A stretch of DNA of 64,000 nucleotides from Blastochloris tepida (GTDB taxonomy: Bacteria > Pseudomonadota > Alphaproteobacteria > Rhizobiales > Xanthobacteraceae), in NCBI RefSeq assembly GCF_003966715.1, contig NZ_AP018907.1:3646001-3710000 (forward strand). Reading direction: 5' to 3'. This document shows, piece by piece, positions 30,244 to 42,462 of this stretch. Under the pieces are notes generated by a model, which was not told the DNA's origin, ran no database searches, and saw nothing but the letters and a program-made list of their open reading frames with translations. A program made the position numbers and the translations under genes. Position 1 is the first letter of the stretch, and every line of letters starts with the position of its first letter.

Positions 30244-31015
30244 GACGAAGACCTCAATCGCGACCAATACCTCGACAACGGCCAACACCTCGAAGACGCA
30301 GGACTCGACGAGACTTCAAGCATCGGCACCGGCGGTCGCCCTGGCGGGGGTGGATTTGTGGCTGGGCCGGGGCGCGGCCCGGGTCCACGTGCTGAAGGAC
30401 GTCGACCTCGCCATAGATCGGGGCGAGGCGGTGGGATTGGTAGGGCCGTCCGGCTCGGGCAAGTCAACCCTGCTGATGGTGATGGCCGGGCTGGAGAAGG
30501 CCGATTCCGGCCGGGTCGAGGTGGCGGGCGAGAACCTGATGGACCTCGGCGAGGATGCGCTTGCCCGCTTCCGTGGCCGCCACATCGGCATCGTCTTCCA
30601 GTCCTTCCACCTGATCCCGACCATGACGGCGCTGGAGAATGTCGCGGTGCCTCTGGAGCTGGCCGGCATCGCCGATGCCTTCGACCGCGCCCGGCAGGAG
30701 CTGGCCACCGTCGGCCTGAGCGACCGGCTCGGCCACTATCCCGCCCAGCTCTCCGGCGGCGAGCAGCAGCGCGTCGCCCTGGCGCGGGCGCTGGCGCCCA
30801 ACCCGCCGATCCTGGTCGCCGACGAGCCGACCGGCAATCTCGACGAGGGCACCGGCGCGGCGATCGCCGAACTGCTGTTCGAGCAGCAGCGCGAGCGCGG
30901 CGCCACCTTGATCGTCGTCACCCACGATCTCGCTCTGGCGCGGCGCTGCGACCGCACGGTGCGCATCCGCTCCGGCCGCATCGAGGCCGAGGCCGGCGCT
31001 TTGGCGCCGGCGTGA
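30242..31015 (+). CDS. ybbA: ABC transporter ATP-binding protein (YbbA/LolD type)
   Basis: 257 residues. After a Thr/Ser/Ala-rich leader of about 28 residues the ATPase shows Walker A (G-P-S-G-S-G-K-S-T), Q-loop (F-Q-S-F-H-L), signature (L-S-G-G-E-Q-Q-R), Walker B ([12 protein letters not shown]) and the switch His in V-T-H-D. The close match to the LolD/MacB ATPase group agrees with the large FtsX-type permease encoded 10 bases downstream. The substrate is unknown; a lipid or lipoprotein-related role is inferred from the family. Confidence 0.93.
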   Translation: MTKTSIATNTSTTANTSKTQDSTRLQASAPAVALAGVDLWLGRGAARVHVLKDVDLAIDRGEAVGLVGPSGSGKSTLLMVMAGLEKADSGRVEVAGENLMDLGEDALARFRGRHIGIVFQSFHLIPTMTALENVAVPLELAGIADAFDRARQELATVGLSDRLGHYPAQLSGGEQQRVALARALAPNPPILVADEPTGNLDEGTGAAIAELLFEQQRERGATLIVVTHDLALARRCDRTVRIRSGRIEAEAGALAPA

Positions 31016-31025
31016 GGGGCGGCGG

Positions 31026-33614
31026 ATGAGCGCGTTCGTTCCGGCCGCCGGCGGCGGTTTCCAGGCTTTGCTTCAGTCCCTGCGGCTGGCGTTCCGGCTC
31101 GCACTGCGCGAGCTGCGCGGCGGCATCGAAGGCTTTCGCATCTTCCTCGCCTGCATCGCGCTCGGCGTCACCGCCATTGCCGGCGTCGGCTCGGTGTCGA
31201 AGGCGCTGACCGACGGCATCGCCCGCGAGGGCCGCACCATTCTCGGCGCCGACGTGTCGTTCTCGCTGATCCATCGCGAGGCCAGCGCCGCCGAGCAGAC
31301 GTTCTTCGCCGAGACCGGGACGGCCGATCTCGTCGTCACCATGCGCGGCATGGCCCGAAGGGCCGCCGACAGTGCCGACGGCGCCTCGACGCTGGTCGAG
31401 ATGAAGGCGGTCGGCGCCACCTATCCGCGGCTCGGGGCGCTCAAGCTCGACCCACCGCTCGCCACCGCCGACCTGCTTGCCCGCTGGGACGGCGCGTTCG
31501 GCGCCGCCGCCGATCCAGCGCTGCTGAGCCGGCTCGGCCTCAAGCTCGGCGAGCGTCTGGTGGTGGGGGCCGCGACCTTCGAGGTCCGCGCGCTGGTGGT
31601 GCAGGAGCCCGACCGGCTGGCCGGCGGCATCGGCTTCGGCCCCCGCCTCTTGATCGGCGAGGACGGCCTGCGCGCCACCGGCCTGGTCCAGCCGGGCAGC
31701 CTCGTGCGCTGGACCTACCGGCTGCTGCTGCCCGAGGCGAGCGATGCCGCGGCCCGCGCGGTGGCTTCAGCCGCGGCCGAGCGCTTCCCCCAGGCCGGCT
31801 GGGAGGTGCGCACCCGCGCCAATGCCTCGCCGCAGTTGGAGCGCCAGATCGAGCGCTTCACCCAGTTCCTCACCTTCGTCGGGCTGACCGCGCTGATCGT
31901 CGGCGGCGTCGGGGTGGCGAGCGCGGTGAAGAGCTACATGGACCGGAAGCGTGAGGTCATCGCCATCTTCAAGACGCTGGGCGCCACCGGCGGGCGGGTG
32001 TTCGCCATCTATCTCGCCCAGGTGCTGCTGCTGGGCGGGCTCGGCGTCGTCATCGGTCTTGGCGTCGGCGCCGGCCTGCCGTTCGTCGTCTCGGGCGTGT
32101 TCGGCGCGCTGATCCCGATCCCGCTGGCGCCGGCGCTCTATCCCGGCGTGCTGGGGCTCGCCGCGCTCTATGGCCTCGTCACCGCGCTGGCCTTCGCGCT
32201 GTGGCCGCTCGGCCGCGCCCATGACGTGCCGGTGTCGGCCCTGTTCCGCGACATGGTGGCGCCGGAGCGTCGCTGGCCGCGCCGCCGCTACATCGCGCTG
32301 ACGGGGCTGGCGGTGGCGGCGCTGGCGGCGCTGGCGATCCTCACCTCCGGCGATCCGACGCTGGCCGCCGCCTATGTCGGGGCAGCCGGCGCGGTGTTCC
32401 TGCTGCTGCGCCTCGTCGCCTCCGGCATCATGGCGCTGGCCCGCCGCCTGCCGCCGGTGCGCTCGACCGAGCTGCGCCTCGCGCTCGCCAACATCCACCG
32501 GCCCGGCGCGGTCACCCCCTCGGTGGTGCTGTCGCTGGGGCTCGGGCTGGCACTCTTGGTGACGCTGGCGCAGATCGATTCGAACCTGCGCCGCCAGTTC
32601 ACCGCCTCGCTGCCCGAGCGGGCGCCGAGCTTCTTCTTCGTCGACATTCCGAGCGCCGAGGCCGGCCGGTTCGACGGCTTCATCCGGGAACTGGTGCCGG
32701 ACGGCAAGCTGACCCGCGTGCCGATGCTGCGCGGCCGGCTGGTCTCGCTCGGCGGCCGGCCGGTGGAGACCATCGAGGCGCCGCAGAACGTCGCCTGGGT
32801 GCTGTCGGGCGACCGCGGCATCACCTATGCCGACACGCCGCCCGAGGGCTCGCGGGTGGTGGAGGGTGCGTGGTGGCCGGCGGACTATGCCGGGCCGCCG
32901 CTGGTGTCGATGGAGAAGCGCATCGCCGATGCGTTCGGGCTCAAGGTCGGCGACTGGATCGTCGTCAATGTGCTCGGCCGCAACATCGAGGCGACGCTGT
33001 CGAACCTGCGCACGCTGGAGTGGGATTCGCTCGGCATCAATTTCGTCATGGTGTTCAGCCCGTCCGCCTTCCGCGGCGCGCCGCACACCCATCTCGCCAC
33101 GCTCGCCCTGCCGAATGGCGGCGCGGGCGAGCTTGCCGTGCTCAGCCGGGTGGCGGCGGACTTTCCGACCGTCACCACGGTGCGGGTCAAGGACGCGCTG
33201 GCGGCGGTCAACGACCTCGTCGGCAACCTGATCGCCGGCATTCGCGGCGCCAGCACGGTGACGCTGATCGCCGCGGTGCTGGTGCTGGCCGGGGCGCTCG
33301 CCGCCGGCCACCGCCACCGGGTCTATGATGCGGTGATCCTCAAGACGCTGGGGGCGACGCGCGGCCGGCTGCTCAAGGCCTATGGGCTGGAATACGCCAT
33401 GCTCGGCGCCGTCACCGCCACCTTCGGCGTGCTGGCCGGCTCGCTCGCCGGCTGGGCGATCGTGTCGCAGGCGATGCGGCTCCCGTTCGCGTGGGATTGG
33501 GCGGGGGCGCTGGCCTCGGTGGCGGTGGCGCTGATGCTGACGGTGGCGTTCGGCCTCGTCGGCACCTGGCGGGCGCTGGGCGAGCGGCCGGCGCCGGTGC
33601 TGCGGCATCTGTGA
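31026..33614 (+). CDS. ybbP: ABC transporter permease, FtsX-like (YbbP)
   Basis: 862 residues. One N-terminal membrane helix, a large periplasmic domain, a cluster of helices near residues 280-400, further helices around 425-465 and 500-525, a second soluble domain and C-terminal helices near 750-860: two FtsX-like permease modules, as in YbbP. It partners with the preceding ATPase. The start follows gaggggcggcgg. No frame damage is seen. Confidence 0.92.
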   Translation: MSAFVPAAGGGFQALLQSLRLAFRLALRELRGGIEGFRIFLACIALGVTAIAGVGSVSKALTDGIAREGRTILGADVSFSLIHREASAAEQTFFAETGTADLVVTMRGMARRAADSADGASTLVEMKAVGATYPRLGALKLDPPLATADLLARWDGAFGAAADPALLSRLGLKLGERLVVGAATFEVRALVVQEPDRLAGGIGFGPRLLIGEDGLRATGLVQPGSLVRWTYRLLLPEASDAAARAVASAAAERFPQAGWEVRTRANASPQLERQIERFTQFLTFVGLTALIVGGVGVASAVKSYMDRKREVIAIFKTLGATGGRVFAIYLAQVLLLGGLGVVIGLGVGAGLPFVVSGVFGALIPIPLAPALYPGVLGLAALYGLVTALAFALWPLGRAHDVPVSALFRDMVAPERRWPRRRYIALTGLAVAALAALAILTSGDPTLAAAYVGAAGAVFLLLRLVASGIMALARRLPPVRSTELRLALANIHRPGAVTPSVVLSLGLGLALLVTLAQIDSNLRRQFTASLPERAPSFFFVDIPSAEAGRFDGFIRELVPDGKLTRVPMLRGRLVSLGGRPVETIEAPQNVAWVLSGDRGITYADTPPEGSRVVEGAWWPADYAGPPLVSMEKRIADAFGLKVGDWIVVNVLGRNIEATLSNLRTLEWDSLGINFVMVFSPSAFRGAPHTHLATLALPNGGAGELAVLSRVAADFPTVTTVRVKDALAAVNDLVGNLIAGIRGASTVTLIAAVLVLAGALAAGHRHRVYDAVILKTLGATRGRLLKAYGLEYAMLGAVTATFGVLAGSLAGWAIVSQAMRLPFAWDWAGALASVAVALMLTVAFGLVGTWRALGERPAPVLRHL

Positions 33615-33635
33615 TTGAGTTTCCGGCTGCCGCTC

Positions 33636-33866
33636 TCAGCGGCCGGCGAAGAAATGCGGGTGGCGGGTGCGGCCCTCGACATAGCGGATGTAGTGCTCGA
33701 CGTCCTCGTTCTCGCCGTGGCGGCTGACGTGGAAGAACATCTCGGTGTGGCACAGCGGACAGGCCACCCGCGCCGCGAACAGCAGGCGATGGACGCGTGC
33801 CCGGAAATGATTGCGGCATTCGGGGCAGCGCACGCGCACCATGAGGTTGTCGATCGGGTCGTGCAT
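33636..33866 (-). CDS. Small zinc-ribbon protein
   Basis: 76 residues with two CxxC pairs (C-P-E-C near residue 15 and C-P-L-C near 37), consistent with one zinc ribbon, and a His-rich second half. ggaga lies about 8 bases upstream of the ATG. It converges on ybbP with a 21-base gap. The family is not recognised; RNA, DNA or protein binding cannot be distinguished. Confidence 0.7.
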   Translation of the reverse strand: MHDPIDNLMVRVRCPECRNHFRARVHRLLFAARVACPLCHTEMFFHVSRHGENEDVEHYIRYVEGRTRHPHFFAGR

Positions 33867-34172
33867 GGTAAGAATCTCCAGCCTCGTTCCGCCGCCAGTG
33901 TGGGACGCTTTCCTTGCCGGACTGTTTGGCCGATCGGTCGAATTGCGTCCGGATCCGGGCCGGCAGATGGATGCAAACGGTCCGGTCCGGCCTTGAAGCG
34001 CCGCCGAAGATGCTTAACTCTGTTCGAGCGGCGTGATGCCGCACGGGCAGTTTGCGAGGCGGCGCGCGAGCGCCTGCTCTTGTACCGTAGCGCCCCGCCG
34101 CCATATTTACCCGGCAAGCCGGGGGGCGAGCACGGTTCAGTGATCTCCGGCAGGGAAAGCACGAGGATTACG

Positions 34173-34961
34173 ATGGCACAGTTTGATCGGAACGCTGCAG
34201 CGCCGTTCGGCAGAACGGTTCCGCGCGCCGAGGCCGCTGCGGTCGACGCCGGCCTGCGCGCCTACATGCTCAGCATCTACAATTACATGATGCTTGGGCT
34301 CGCAATCACGGGCTTCGCCGCGCTCGGCACCTACATGCTCTCGGTGACGGACGACCCCGCCAATGCGGTTCTGCGCCTGCGCGACGGGATCATGCTCACC
34401 ACGTTCGGCCAGTGGGTGTTCGTCAGCCCGCTCAAGTACGTCATCATGTTGGCCCCGCTCGGCGTCGTGTTCCTGCTCAGCGCCCGCGTCAATTCGATGA
34501 GCCCGCAGGCGGCCCAGATCACCTTCTGGGTGTTCGCCGGCCTGATGGGCCTGTCGCTCGCCTCGATCTTCCTGGTCTATACGCACACCTCGATCGTGCG
34601 GGTGTTCTTCATCACCGCCGCCTCGTTCGGTGCGCTGTCGCTCTACGGCTACACGACCAAGAAAGACCTGTCGGGCATGGCCTCGTTCCTGATCATGGGC
34701 CTGTTCGGCCTGGTGATCGCCTCGCTGGTCAATATCTTCCTGGCGTCGTCCGCTCTGCAGTTCGCGGTCTCCGTGATCGGCGTGCTGGTGTTCTCCGGCC
34801 TCACCGCCTGGGACACCCAGCGCCTGAAGACCGAGTACCTCTATGGCGGCATGGACGGCTACACCCAGGAGAAGACGGCAATCCTCGGCGCGCTGTCGCT
34901 CTACCTGAACTTCATCAACCTGTTCACCATGCTGCTGCAGCTTCTCGGCAACCGCGAGTGA
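34173..34961 (+). CDS. Bax inhibitor-1 / YccA-like membrane protein
   Basis: 262 residues with seven hydrophobic segments after a 28-residue cytoplasmic N-terminus. The G-L-T-A-W-D-T-Q-R-L block and the C-terminal L-S-L-Y-L-N-F-I-N-L-F pattern are typical of the bacterial BI-1/TMBIM family, some of which are pH-sensitive calcium leak channels. gagga lies about 6 bases upstream of the ATG; the open frame upstream (from 33615) has no membrane-protein character. The 306-base gap before it, shared with the divergent zinc-ribbon gene, shows no further gene. A terminator follows. Confidence 0.93.
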   Translation: MAQFDRNAAAPFGRTVPRAEAAAVDAGLRAYMLSIYNYMMLGLAITGFAALGTYMLSVTDDPANAVLRLRDGIMLTTFGQWVFVSPLKYVIMLAPLGVVFLLSARVNSMSPQAAQITFWVFAGLMGLSLASIFLVYTHTSIVRVFFITAASFGALSLYGYTTKKDLSGMASFLIMGLFGLVIASLVNIFLASSALQFAVSVIGVLVFSGLTAWDTQRLKTEYLYGGMDGYTQEKTAILGALSLYLNFINLFTMLLQLLGNRE

Positions 34962-35007
34962 GCGCAGCCGCCTGACGGACAGACGGTCCGACCGGCAGAG
35001 ACGACCC

Positions 35008-35036
35008 AAGGCCCCGGCATCCGCCGGGGCCTTTCG
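35008..35036 (+). terminator. Rho-independent terminator of the BI-1 gene
   Basis: aaggccccggc / gccggggcctt stem with an atcc loop and a tcgtttt tail, 47 bases after the stop. Confidence 0.85.
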
Positions 35037-35093
35037 TTTTGCCCGACCGTGCCGCTCCCGCAGCCGGCAAAATCGGCGTATGGACCGGGCGCC

Positions 35094-35147
35094 ATGTCCT
35101 GCGCCTTCGAGATGACCCGCGCCTTCGAAATGTCCTGCGCCTTCGAG
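35094..35147 (+). repeat. Three tandem 18-bp repeats at the start of the GNAT gene
   Basis: Unit atgtcctgcgccttcgag repeated three times (the middle copy has atgacccg... and ...gaa). Each unit begins with an in-frame ATG, so each could serve as a start. Confidence 0.85.
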
Positions 35148-35666
35148 ATCCGCCCCGCCGCGGCGGGCGACTTCCCCGCCATCGCCGCCATCTATGCCGA
35201 GGCCGTGCGCACCGGCACCGCCTCGTTCGAGCTCGACCCGCCCGATGTCGCCGAGATGCGCCGCCGTTTCGCGGCGGTCACCGCGTTCGGCGGGCCCTAT
35301 CTGGTGGCCGTGGGCGATGGCCGCGTGCTCGGCTATGCCTATGCCGGCGCCTACCGCACCCGCCCAGCCTACCGCTTCACGGTGGAGGATTCGATCTATC
35401 TCGATGCATCGGCCCGCGGCCGGGGCGTCGGGCGCGCCCTGCTCGGCCGGCTGATCGCCGACTGCACGGCGGCAGGCTTTCGCCAGATGGTGGCGGTGAT
35501 CGGCGATCAGGCCAACGCCGCCTCGATCGGCCTGCACGCCGCGCTGGGATTCCACATGGTCGGCTCGCTGGTCTCGACCGGCTGGAAGCACGGCCGCTGG
35601 CTCGACAGCGTGCTGATGCAGCGCCCGCTCGGCGAGGGCGACGGCACGCCACCGCCCGGGCGGTGA
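35094..35666 (+). CDS. GNAT N-acetyltransferase (phosphinothricin-acetyltransferase-like)
   Basis: 190 residues from the first ATG. After a repeated N-terminus (M-S-C-A-F-E / M-T-R-A-F-E / M-S-C-A-F-E) the domain runs R-P-A-A-A-G-D to the C-terminus, with E-D-S-I-Y-L-D, the acetyl-CoA loop R-G-R-G-V-G-R-A-L-L and the late G-F-H-M-V-G motif of the Pat/Bar/YncA group. Substrates in this group include methionine sulfone or sulfoximine analogues and phosphinothricin; the actual substrate is not determined. GTG at 35049 and ATGs at 35112 and 35130 are alternative starts; no strong ribosome site separates them. Confidence 0.85.
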   Translation: MSCAFEMTRAFEMSCAFEIRPAAAGDFPAIAAIYAEAVRTGTASFELDPPDVAEMRRRFAAVTAFGGPYLVAVGDGRVLGYAYAGAYRTRPAYRFTVEDSIYLDASARGRGVGRALLGRLIADCTAAGFRQMVAVIGDQANAASIGLHAALGFHMVGSLVSTGWKHGRWLDSVLMQRPLGEGDGTPPPGR

Positions 35667-35670
35667 TAAA

Positions 35671-36084
35671 TTACCCCGCCACCAGCCGCACCGGCTTGTC
35701 GAGCACCCGCAGCACCCGGTCGAGGTCGGCGCCGCGCTTCAGGATCAGGCCGGTGGCCGACACCACGCTGTATGCGCCCTGCTTGCGGGCGAGCCGGGGT
35801 ATCTTCTCAATGCGGTAGAGCGCCACGTCGGCCGCGCGCCGGAACACCGAGAACACCGCCCGGTCCTTCAGGAAATCGATGGCGTAGTCCCGCCATTCGC
35901 CGTCGGCGACCTTGCGGCCATAGAGGTTCAGGATGCTGTCGAGCTCGCGCCGGTCGAAGGTCACCCAGGGCGCCAGCGCCGCCCCCGTTCCGTTCGCGGA
36001 GGGCGCCCCGGTCCATTCGGCCGTCGCGCCTCCGCGGTTCCCGCTGGGCTCGATATCGCTCAACCGCGCCTCCTCGAAAATCAT
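35671..36084 (-). CDS. DUF2794 domain protein
   Basis: 137 residues. After about 38 low-complexity residues the conserved DUF2794 block begins (F-D-R-R-E-L-D-S-I-L-N-L-Y-G-R-K-V) and runs to the end (R-V-L-R-V-L-D-K-P). The family is specific to alphaproteobacteria, and I know of no assigned function. It converges on the GNAT gene with a 4-base gap and lies downstream of DUF1223 and acnA on the same strand, a conserved neighbourhood. Confidence 0.9.
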   Translation of the reverse strand: MIFEEARLSDIEPSGNRGGATAEWTGAPSANGTGAALAPWVTFDRRELDSILNLYGRKVADGEWRDYAIDFLKDRAVFSVFRRAADVALYRIEKIPRLARKQGAYSVVSATGLILKRGADLDRVLRVLDKPVRLVAG

Positions 36085-36467
36085 TACCAGTCTGTCATGA
36101 TCGCTGGAATCCTGCCTCGTTCAAGCAGAAAGGGCATCGGCCCGGCCGGAACTACGTGCTTGAGCGCAGCCCTTGTGCCAATTGCGCCGGCATTTTCTTG
36201 CGAACGCTTGGAACAAGGATGAGGGTCAGGACTTATCACGACAAGGGCCGGTCAGCGCGGTGCCCCGGTAAACCCCAGCCCCCCAGCCCCCTGGGGCGCA
36301 GTGCGGCCGGCCCAACCTTTTTCGCCGTTGCCAGTCTGCCGGCGAGACAGTCTCGAATCTCTGCCCGAAAATCCGAATGATGCGAGGCGCGGCGACCACC
36401 CGTCGGCGCTGTCGTGCGGCGTCAGCGCGCCGGTTCTCAGCACATCGGCCTTCTGACCAGAGCGGCG
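36085..36467. other. Intergenic region between DUF1223 and DUF2794 genes
   Basis: No gene is seen in 383 bases. A C-rich inverted stretch lies at about 36275-36300. The segment 36345-36380 (gcgagacagtctcgaatctc then cccgaaaatccg) resembles a badly degraded inner part of repeat family A. The DUF2794 promoter should lie near 36085-36200 on the minus strand. Confidence 0.4.
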
Positions 36468-37214
36468 TCAGCGCAGCGGAACGACGCTGGCGCCGACCAC
36501 CGGCCCGAGCCGCCCTTCCGGCGCCGTCTGCACCAGCACCACCAAAAGGTCGCACTCCCGGCCGGCGAAGGCAGCCCTTTCGACCGCGACCTTGGTCGTC
36601 TGTCCGGTCCAGTCGGCGATCCGGCGGATATGGCGCACCACATTGCGATAGGTGGCGGTCTGCCCGGCGTTCTCGCCGCGGCCGATCTCGACCGCTGCCC
36701 GCCGCTGAACGCCCAGCACCCACACCTCGCCGCTGCGAGCCGGCGCAGACCCGGTGCCGGCCGTGCCGCCGACCGTCACGTCGATCCGCTCGCCATTCAC
36801 CGCCGCCGACACCGGCACCGGCGCGTCGGTCCGCGCTGCCTGCAGCGCGCGCTCGATAGCGGCGCGGTCGTGGCCCGGCACCGAGTTGCGGCCATTGACC
36901 ACCACCTGCGGGGTGAACACCAGCCGGTCGCCGCGGGCCTCGGCATAGGCGCGCTGACGGTCGGAATGGGCGGGATGCGCCAACGTGTCCTTCCAGCCGA
37001 GATAGTCCCAATAGTCGACCGCCAGCGACAGGGCGATCACGCCCGGCCGCTCGGCAAGCTCGCCGATGAAGGTGTCGGCCGGCGGGCAGGACGAGCAGCC
37101 CTGGCTGGTGAACAGCTCGACGACGAGGGGCGCATCCGCACCAAGGGCGGCCGGCGGGGCCGGAACCGCCGCGGCTGCGAGCATGGCGAGAAGGAAGCGG
37201 AGGCGCTGGATCAT
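36468..37214 (-). CDS. DUF1223 domain protein, exported thioredoxin-like fold
   Basis: 248 residues. A signal peptide (about residues 1-25, ending A-L-G-A-D) precedes E-L-F-T-S-Q-G-C-S-S-C-P-P-A, the thioredoxin-like CxxC of DUF1223, and V-D-Y-W-D-Y-L-G-W-K-D follows. The family is predicted to be periplasmic; redox activity is inferred from the CxxC. The ATG at 37214 is preferred over the frame extension to 37376, which is Arg/Pro-rich. It follows acnA on the same strand (136-base gap). Confidence 0.9.
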   Translation of the reverse strand: MIQRLRFLLAMLAAAAVPAPPAALGADAPLVVELFTSQGCSSCPPADTFIGELAERPGVIALSLAVDYWDYLGWKDTLAHPAHSDRQRAYAEARGDRLVFTPQVVVNGRNSVPGHDRAAIERALQAARTDAPVPVSAAVNGERIDVTVGGTAGTGSAPARSGEVWVLGVQRRAAVEIGRGENAGQTATYRNVVRHIRRIADWTGQTTKVAVERAAFAGRECDLLVVLVQTAPEGRLGPVVGASVVPLR

Positions 37215-37350
37215 CGTCCGCCTGCATAGACCCCGCTTCGGCCGCGGGGGAGTCACGTCGGTGTGAGGCGCCGGCACGATTGCGTGTGGCTCCCTCGCGC
37301 CGGGGCGGCCGGAGATCCGGCGGTCCCGGCGGTCGGGGTCGGCGTCCGGA

Positions 37351-40059
<2,709 letters not shown>

Positions 40060-40343
40060 GGTCAAAGCCGTTCCCGCGTGCAGGTGAGCTGGCGTGCCGC
40101 GCAGGCTCGCTGACCGGCGGCCAGTCAAGACAAGGCCGGGGGGTCGCGCGGATGGATGCCAGGGCACCGCGGCTTATAACGCCTCCATCCCACAGGCGCG
40201 AGAGGCGATGCACGATTGTGCGGCCGCGCCGGCGCAACGTCCATGTTCGGGAACCGGTTGGGGAGCCTCTTGCGCCGATCCGGCGGGCGTGGTGTTGGTT
40301 CGGGCCCGTTCCCTGTTCTCCGCCACATCCGGTTTCACGCCTC

Positions 40344-40967
40344 ATGCCGTCATCCTGCCGCCTCGTCGGCACCCGCCTCACCTGCGAACGCGGCGGCCGC
40401 GAGGTGTTCCGCGACGTCTCGTTCTCGCTCGATGCCGGCCGCACGCTGGCGCTGGTCGGGCCGAACGGGGCGGGCAAGTCCTCGCTGCTGCGGCTCATCG
40501 CCGGGCTGGTGCGCCCGCTCGCCGGCACGCTCACGCTTCAGGGCGGCGACGACGAGCTGTCGGTCGGCGAGCAGGCGCACTATCTCGGCCATCTCGACGC
40601 GCTGAAGCCGGCGCTGACGGTGGCCGAGAATCTCGATTTCTGGATCGCCGCGCTCGGCGGCGGAAGCGGCCTGTCGCGCGACGATGCGCTCGACCGGGTG
40701 GCGCTGGGCAAGCTTGCGGAGCTGCCGGCGCAGTATCTCTCCGCCGGCCAGCGGCGGCGGCTGGCGCTCGCCCGCCTGCTCGTCGTCCACCGGCCGCTGT
40801 GGCTGCTCGACGAGCCGACCACCGCGCTCGACGTGGCCTCGCAGGGCCGGCTGTTCGAGCTGATCGCGGCGCATCTCGCCGCCGGCGGGCTGGTGGTGGC
40901 GGCCACCCACCAGCCGCTGGCGGTGGCCTATGACGAACTCAGGCTCGCCGGGGACACCGTGTCATGA
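40344..40967 (+). CDS. ccmA: Heme exporter ATP-binding protein CcmA
   Basis: 207 residues, ABC ATPase of the CcmABCD complex of cytochrome c maturation system I. It shows G-P-N-G-A-G-K-S-S (Walker A), L-S-A-G-Q-R-R-R (signature, with A replacing the usual G), [11 protein letters not shown] (Walker B) and A-T-H-Q. ATP hydrolysis releases holo-CcmE from CcmCD. The frame extends upstream to 40152 without family similarity. It overlaps ccmB by ATGA. Confidence 0.94.
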   Translation: MPSSCRLVGTRLTCERGGREVFRDVSFSLDAGRTLALVGPNGAGKSSLLRLIAGLVRPLAGTLTLQGGDDELSVGEQAHYLGHLDALKPALTVAENLDFWIAALGGGSGLSRDDALDRVALGKLAELPAQYLSAGQRRRLALARLLVVHRPLWLLDEPTTALDVASQGRLFELIAAHLAAGGLVVAATHQPLAVAYDELRLAGDTVS

Positions 40968-41632
40968 CCGCGCTTATCGCTCTCGTCGTGCGCGATCTGC
41001 GCCTTGCCGTCCGGGTCGGCGGCGGCGCCTTCGTCGGCGTGCTGTTCTTCCTGGCGGTGGTGGTGGTGATGCCGTTCGCCATCGGCCCGGATCTCAACCT
41101 GCTGCGCCGCATCGGCCCGGCCATCCTTTGGGTGGGGGCGCTCCTGGCGAGCCTGCTCGCGCTCGACCGGCTGTTCGCCCAGGACCAGGAGGACGGCACG
41201 CTCGATCTGCTGCTCACCGCGCGCACCCCGCTGGAGCTGGTCGCCGCCGCCAAGGGCCTCGCCCACTGGATCGCCACCGGTCTGCCGCTGGTGCTGGCGG
41301 CGCCGGTGCTGTCGCTGCTGCTGAACCTGGAGCCGCTCGCCATCGGCGCGGTGGTGCTGACGCTTCTGGTCGGCACCCCGGCGCTCACCTTCATCGGTCT
41401 GGTCGGCGCCGCCCTGGCCGTGACACTGCGCCGCGGCGGCCTGCTGGTGGCGGTGCTGATCCTGCCGCTGTCGATCCCGATCCTGATCTTCGGCATCTCC
41501 GCCTCCAACGCCGCGGTCACCGGCGGCCTGCCGTTCGGCGCGCCCTTCACCATCCTGTGCGCGCTGTCGCTGGGCAGCCTCGTGCTGGGGCCGATCGCGG
41601 CGGGCGCCGCCATCCGCGCCGGGCTCGACTGA
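40964..41632 (+). CDS. ccmB: Heme exporter protein CcmB
   Basis: 222 residues with six hydrophobic segments, the membrane partner of CcmA. The [14 protein letters not shown] motif, the A-K-G-L-A-H-W segment and the late [10 protein letters not shown] are typical of CcmB. Translationally coupled to ccmA. Confidence 0.94.
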   Translation: MTALIALVVRDLRLAVRVGGGAFVGVLFFLAVVVVMPFAIGPDLNLLRRIGPAILWVGALLASLLALDRLFAQDQEDGTLDLLLTARTPLELVAAAKGLAHWIATGLPLVLAAPVLSLLLNLEPLAIGAVVLTLLVGTPALTFIGLVGAALAVTLRRGGLLVAVLILPLSIPILIFGISASNAAVTGGLPFGAPFTILCALSLGSLVLGPIAAGAAIRAGLD

Positions 41633-41714
41633 ACCGGCGCGCGGCCTACGTGGATTCGCTGGTCCTTGCGCCAGCGCATTGCGGGGGCCGGGCACTCCCG
41701 CTAAAAGCCGGCCC

Positions 41715-42452
41715 ATGGCGCTCATTGATCTGGCCAATCCGACACGGTTTCTCTCGTTCGCCCGTCCGGCGATCCCGATCGCCGGGGTGATCGCCGCCGG
41801 CCTTCTGGCCGTCGGTATCTATCTCGCCTTCTTCGTCGCCCCCGAGGACTACCAGCAGGGTGCCACCGTGCGCATCCTCTACATCCACGTGCCCTCGGCG
41901 TGGCTGGGCATGGCCTGCTACGTGGTGATGACGCTGTCGGCGCTCGGCACCCTGGTGTGGAAGCACCCGCTGGCCGACGTGTCGCAGAAGGCGGCGGCGC
42001 CGATCGGCGCGGCGTTCACGCTGCTGTGCCTCGTTACCGGCGCGCTGTGGGGCCGGCCGATGTGGGGCACCTATTGGGTGTGGGACGCGCGGCTGACCTC
42101 CACGCTGGTGCTGCTCCTGATCTATCTCGGCCTGATCGCGCTGTGGCGCACGGTGGAGGATCCCGGCCGGGCCGGGCGCGCCGCTGCGGTGCTGACGCTG
42201 GTGGGCGCGGTCAACATTCCGATCATCAAGTTCTCGGTGGACTGGTGGAACACGCTGCATCAGCCGACCTCGGTGATTCGGCTGGGCGGTCCGACCATCC
42301 ATTCGTCGATCCTGACGCCGCTCCTGATCATGGCGGTGGGCGCGACGCTGATGTTCGTGGCGCTGCACCTCGCCGCCATGCGCAACGAAATCCTGCGCCG
42401 GCGTGTGCGCACGCTGCGCATCCTTGCCGCCCAGCGCGGCGCCACTGCGTGA
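41715..42452 (+). CDS. ccmC: Heme ABC transporter permease CcmC (heme handling)
   Basis: 245 residues with six membrane segments. The tryptophan-rich heme-handling (WWD-type) motif is W-G-T-Y-W-V-W-D-A-R-L-T-S, and the flanking heme-ligand histidines H-V-P-S-A-W and W-W-N-T-L-H-Q are present. CcmC delivers heme to CcmE. The ATG at 41715 gives the usual N-terminus; 82 bases separate it from ccmB. Confidence 0.95.
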   Translation: MALIDLANPTRFLSFARPAIPIAGVIAAGLLAVGIYLAFFVAPEDYQQGATVRILYIHVPSAWLGMACYVVMTLSALGTLVWKHPLADVSQKAAAPIGAAFTLLCLVTGALWGRPMWGTYWVWDARLTSTLVLLLIYLGLIALWRTVEDPGRAGRAAAVLTLVGAVNIPIIKFSVDWWNTLHQPTSVIRLGGPTIHSSILTPLLIMAVGATLMFVALHLAAMRNEILRRRVRTLRILAAQRGATA

Positions 42453-42462
42453 GTTGTTCGGC

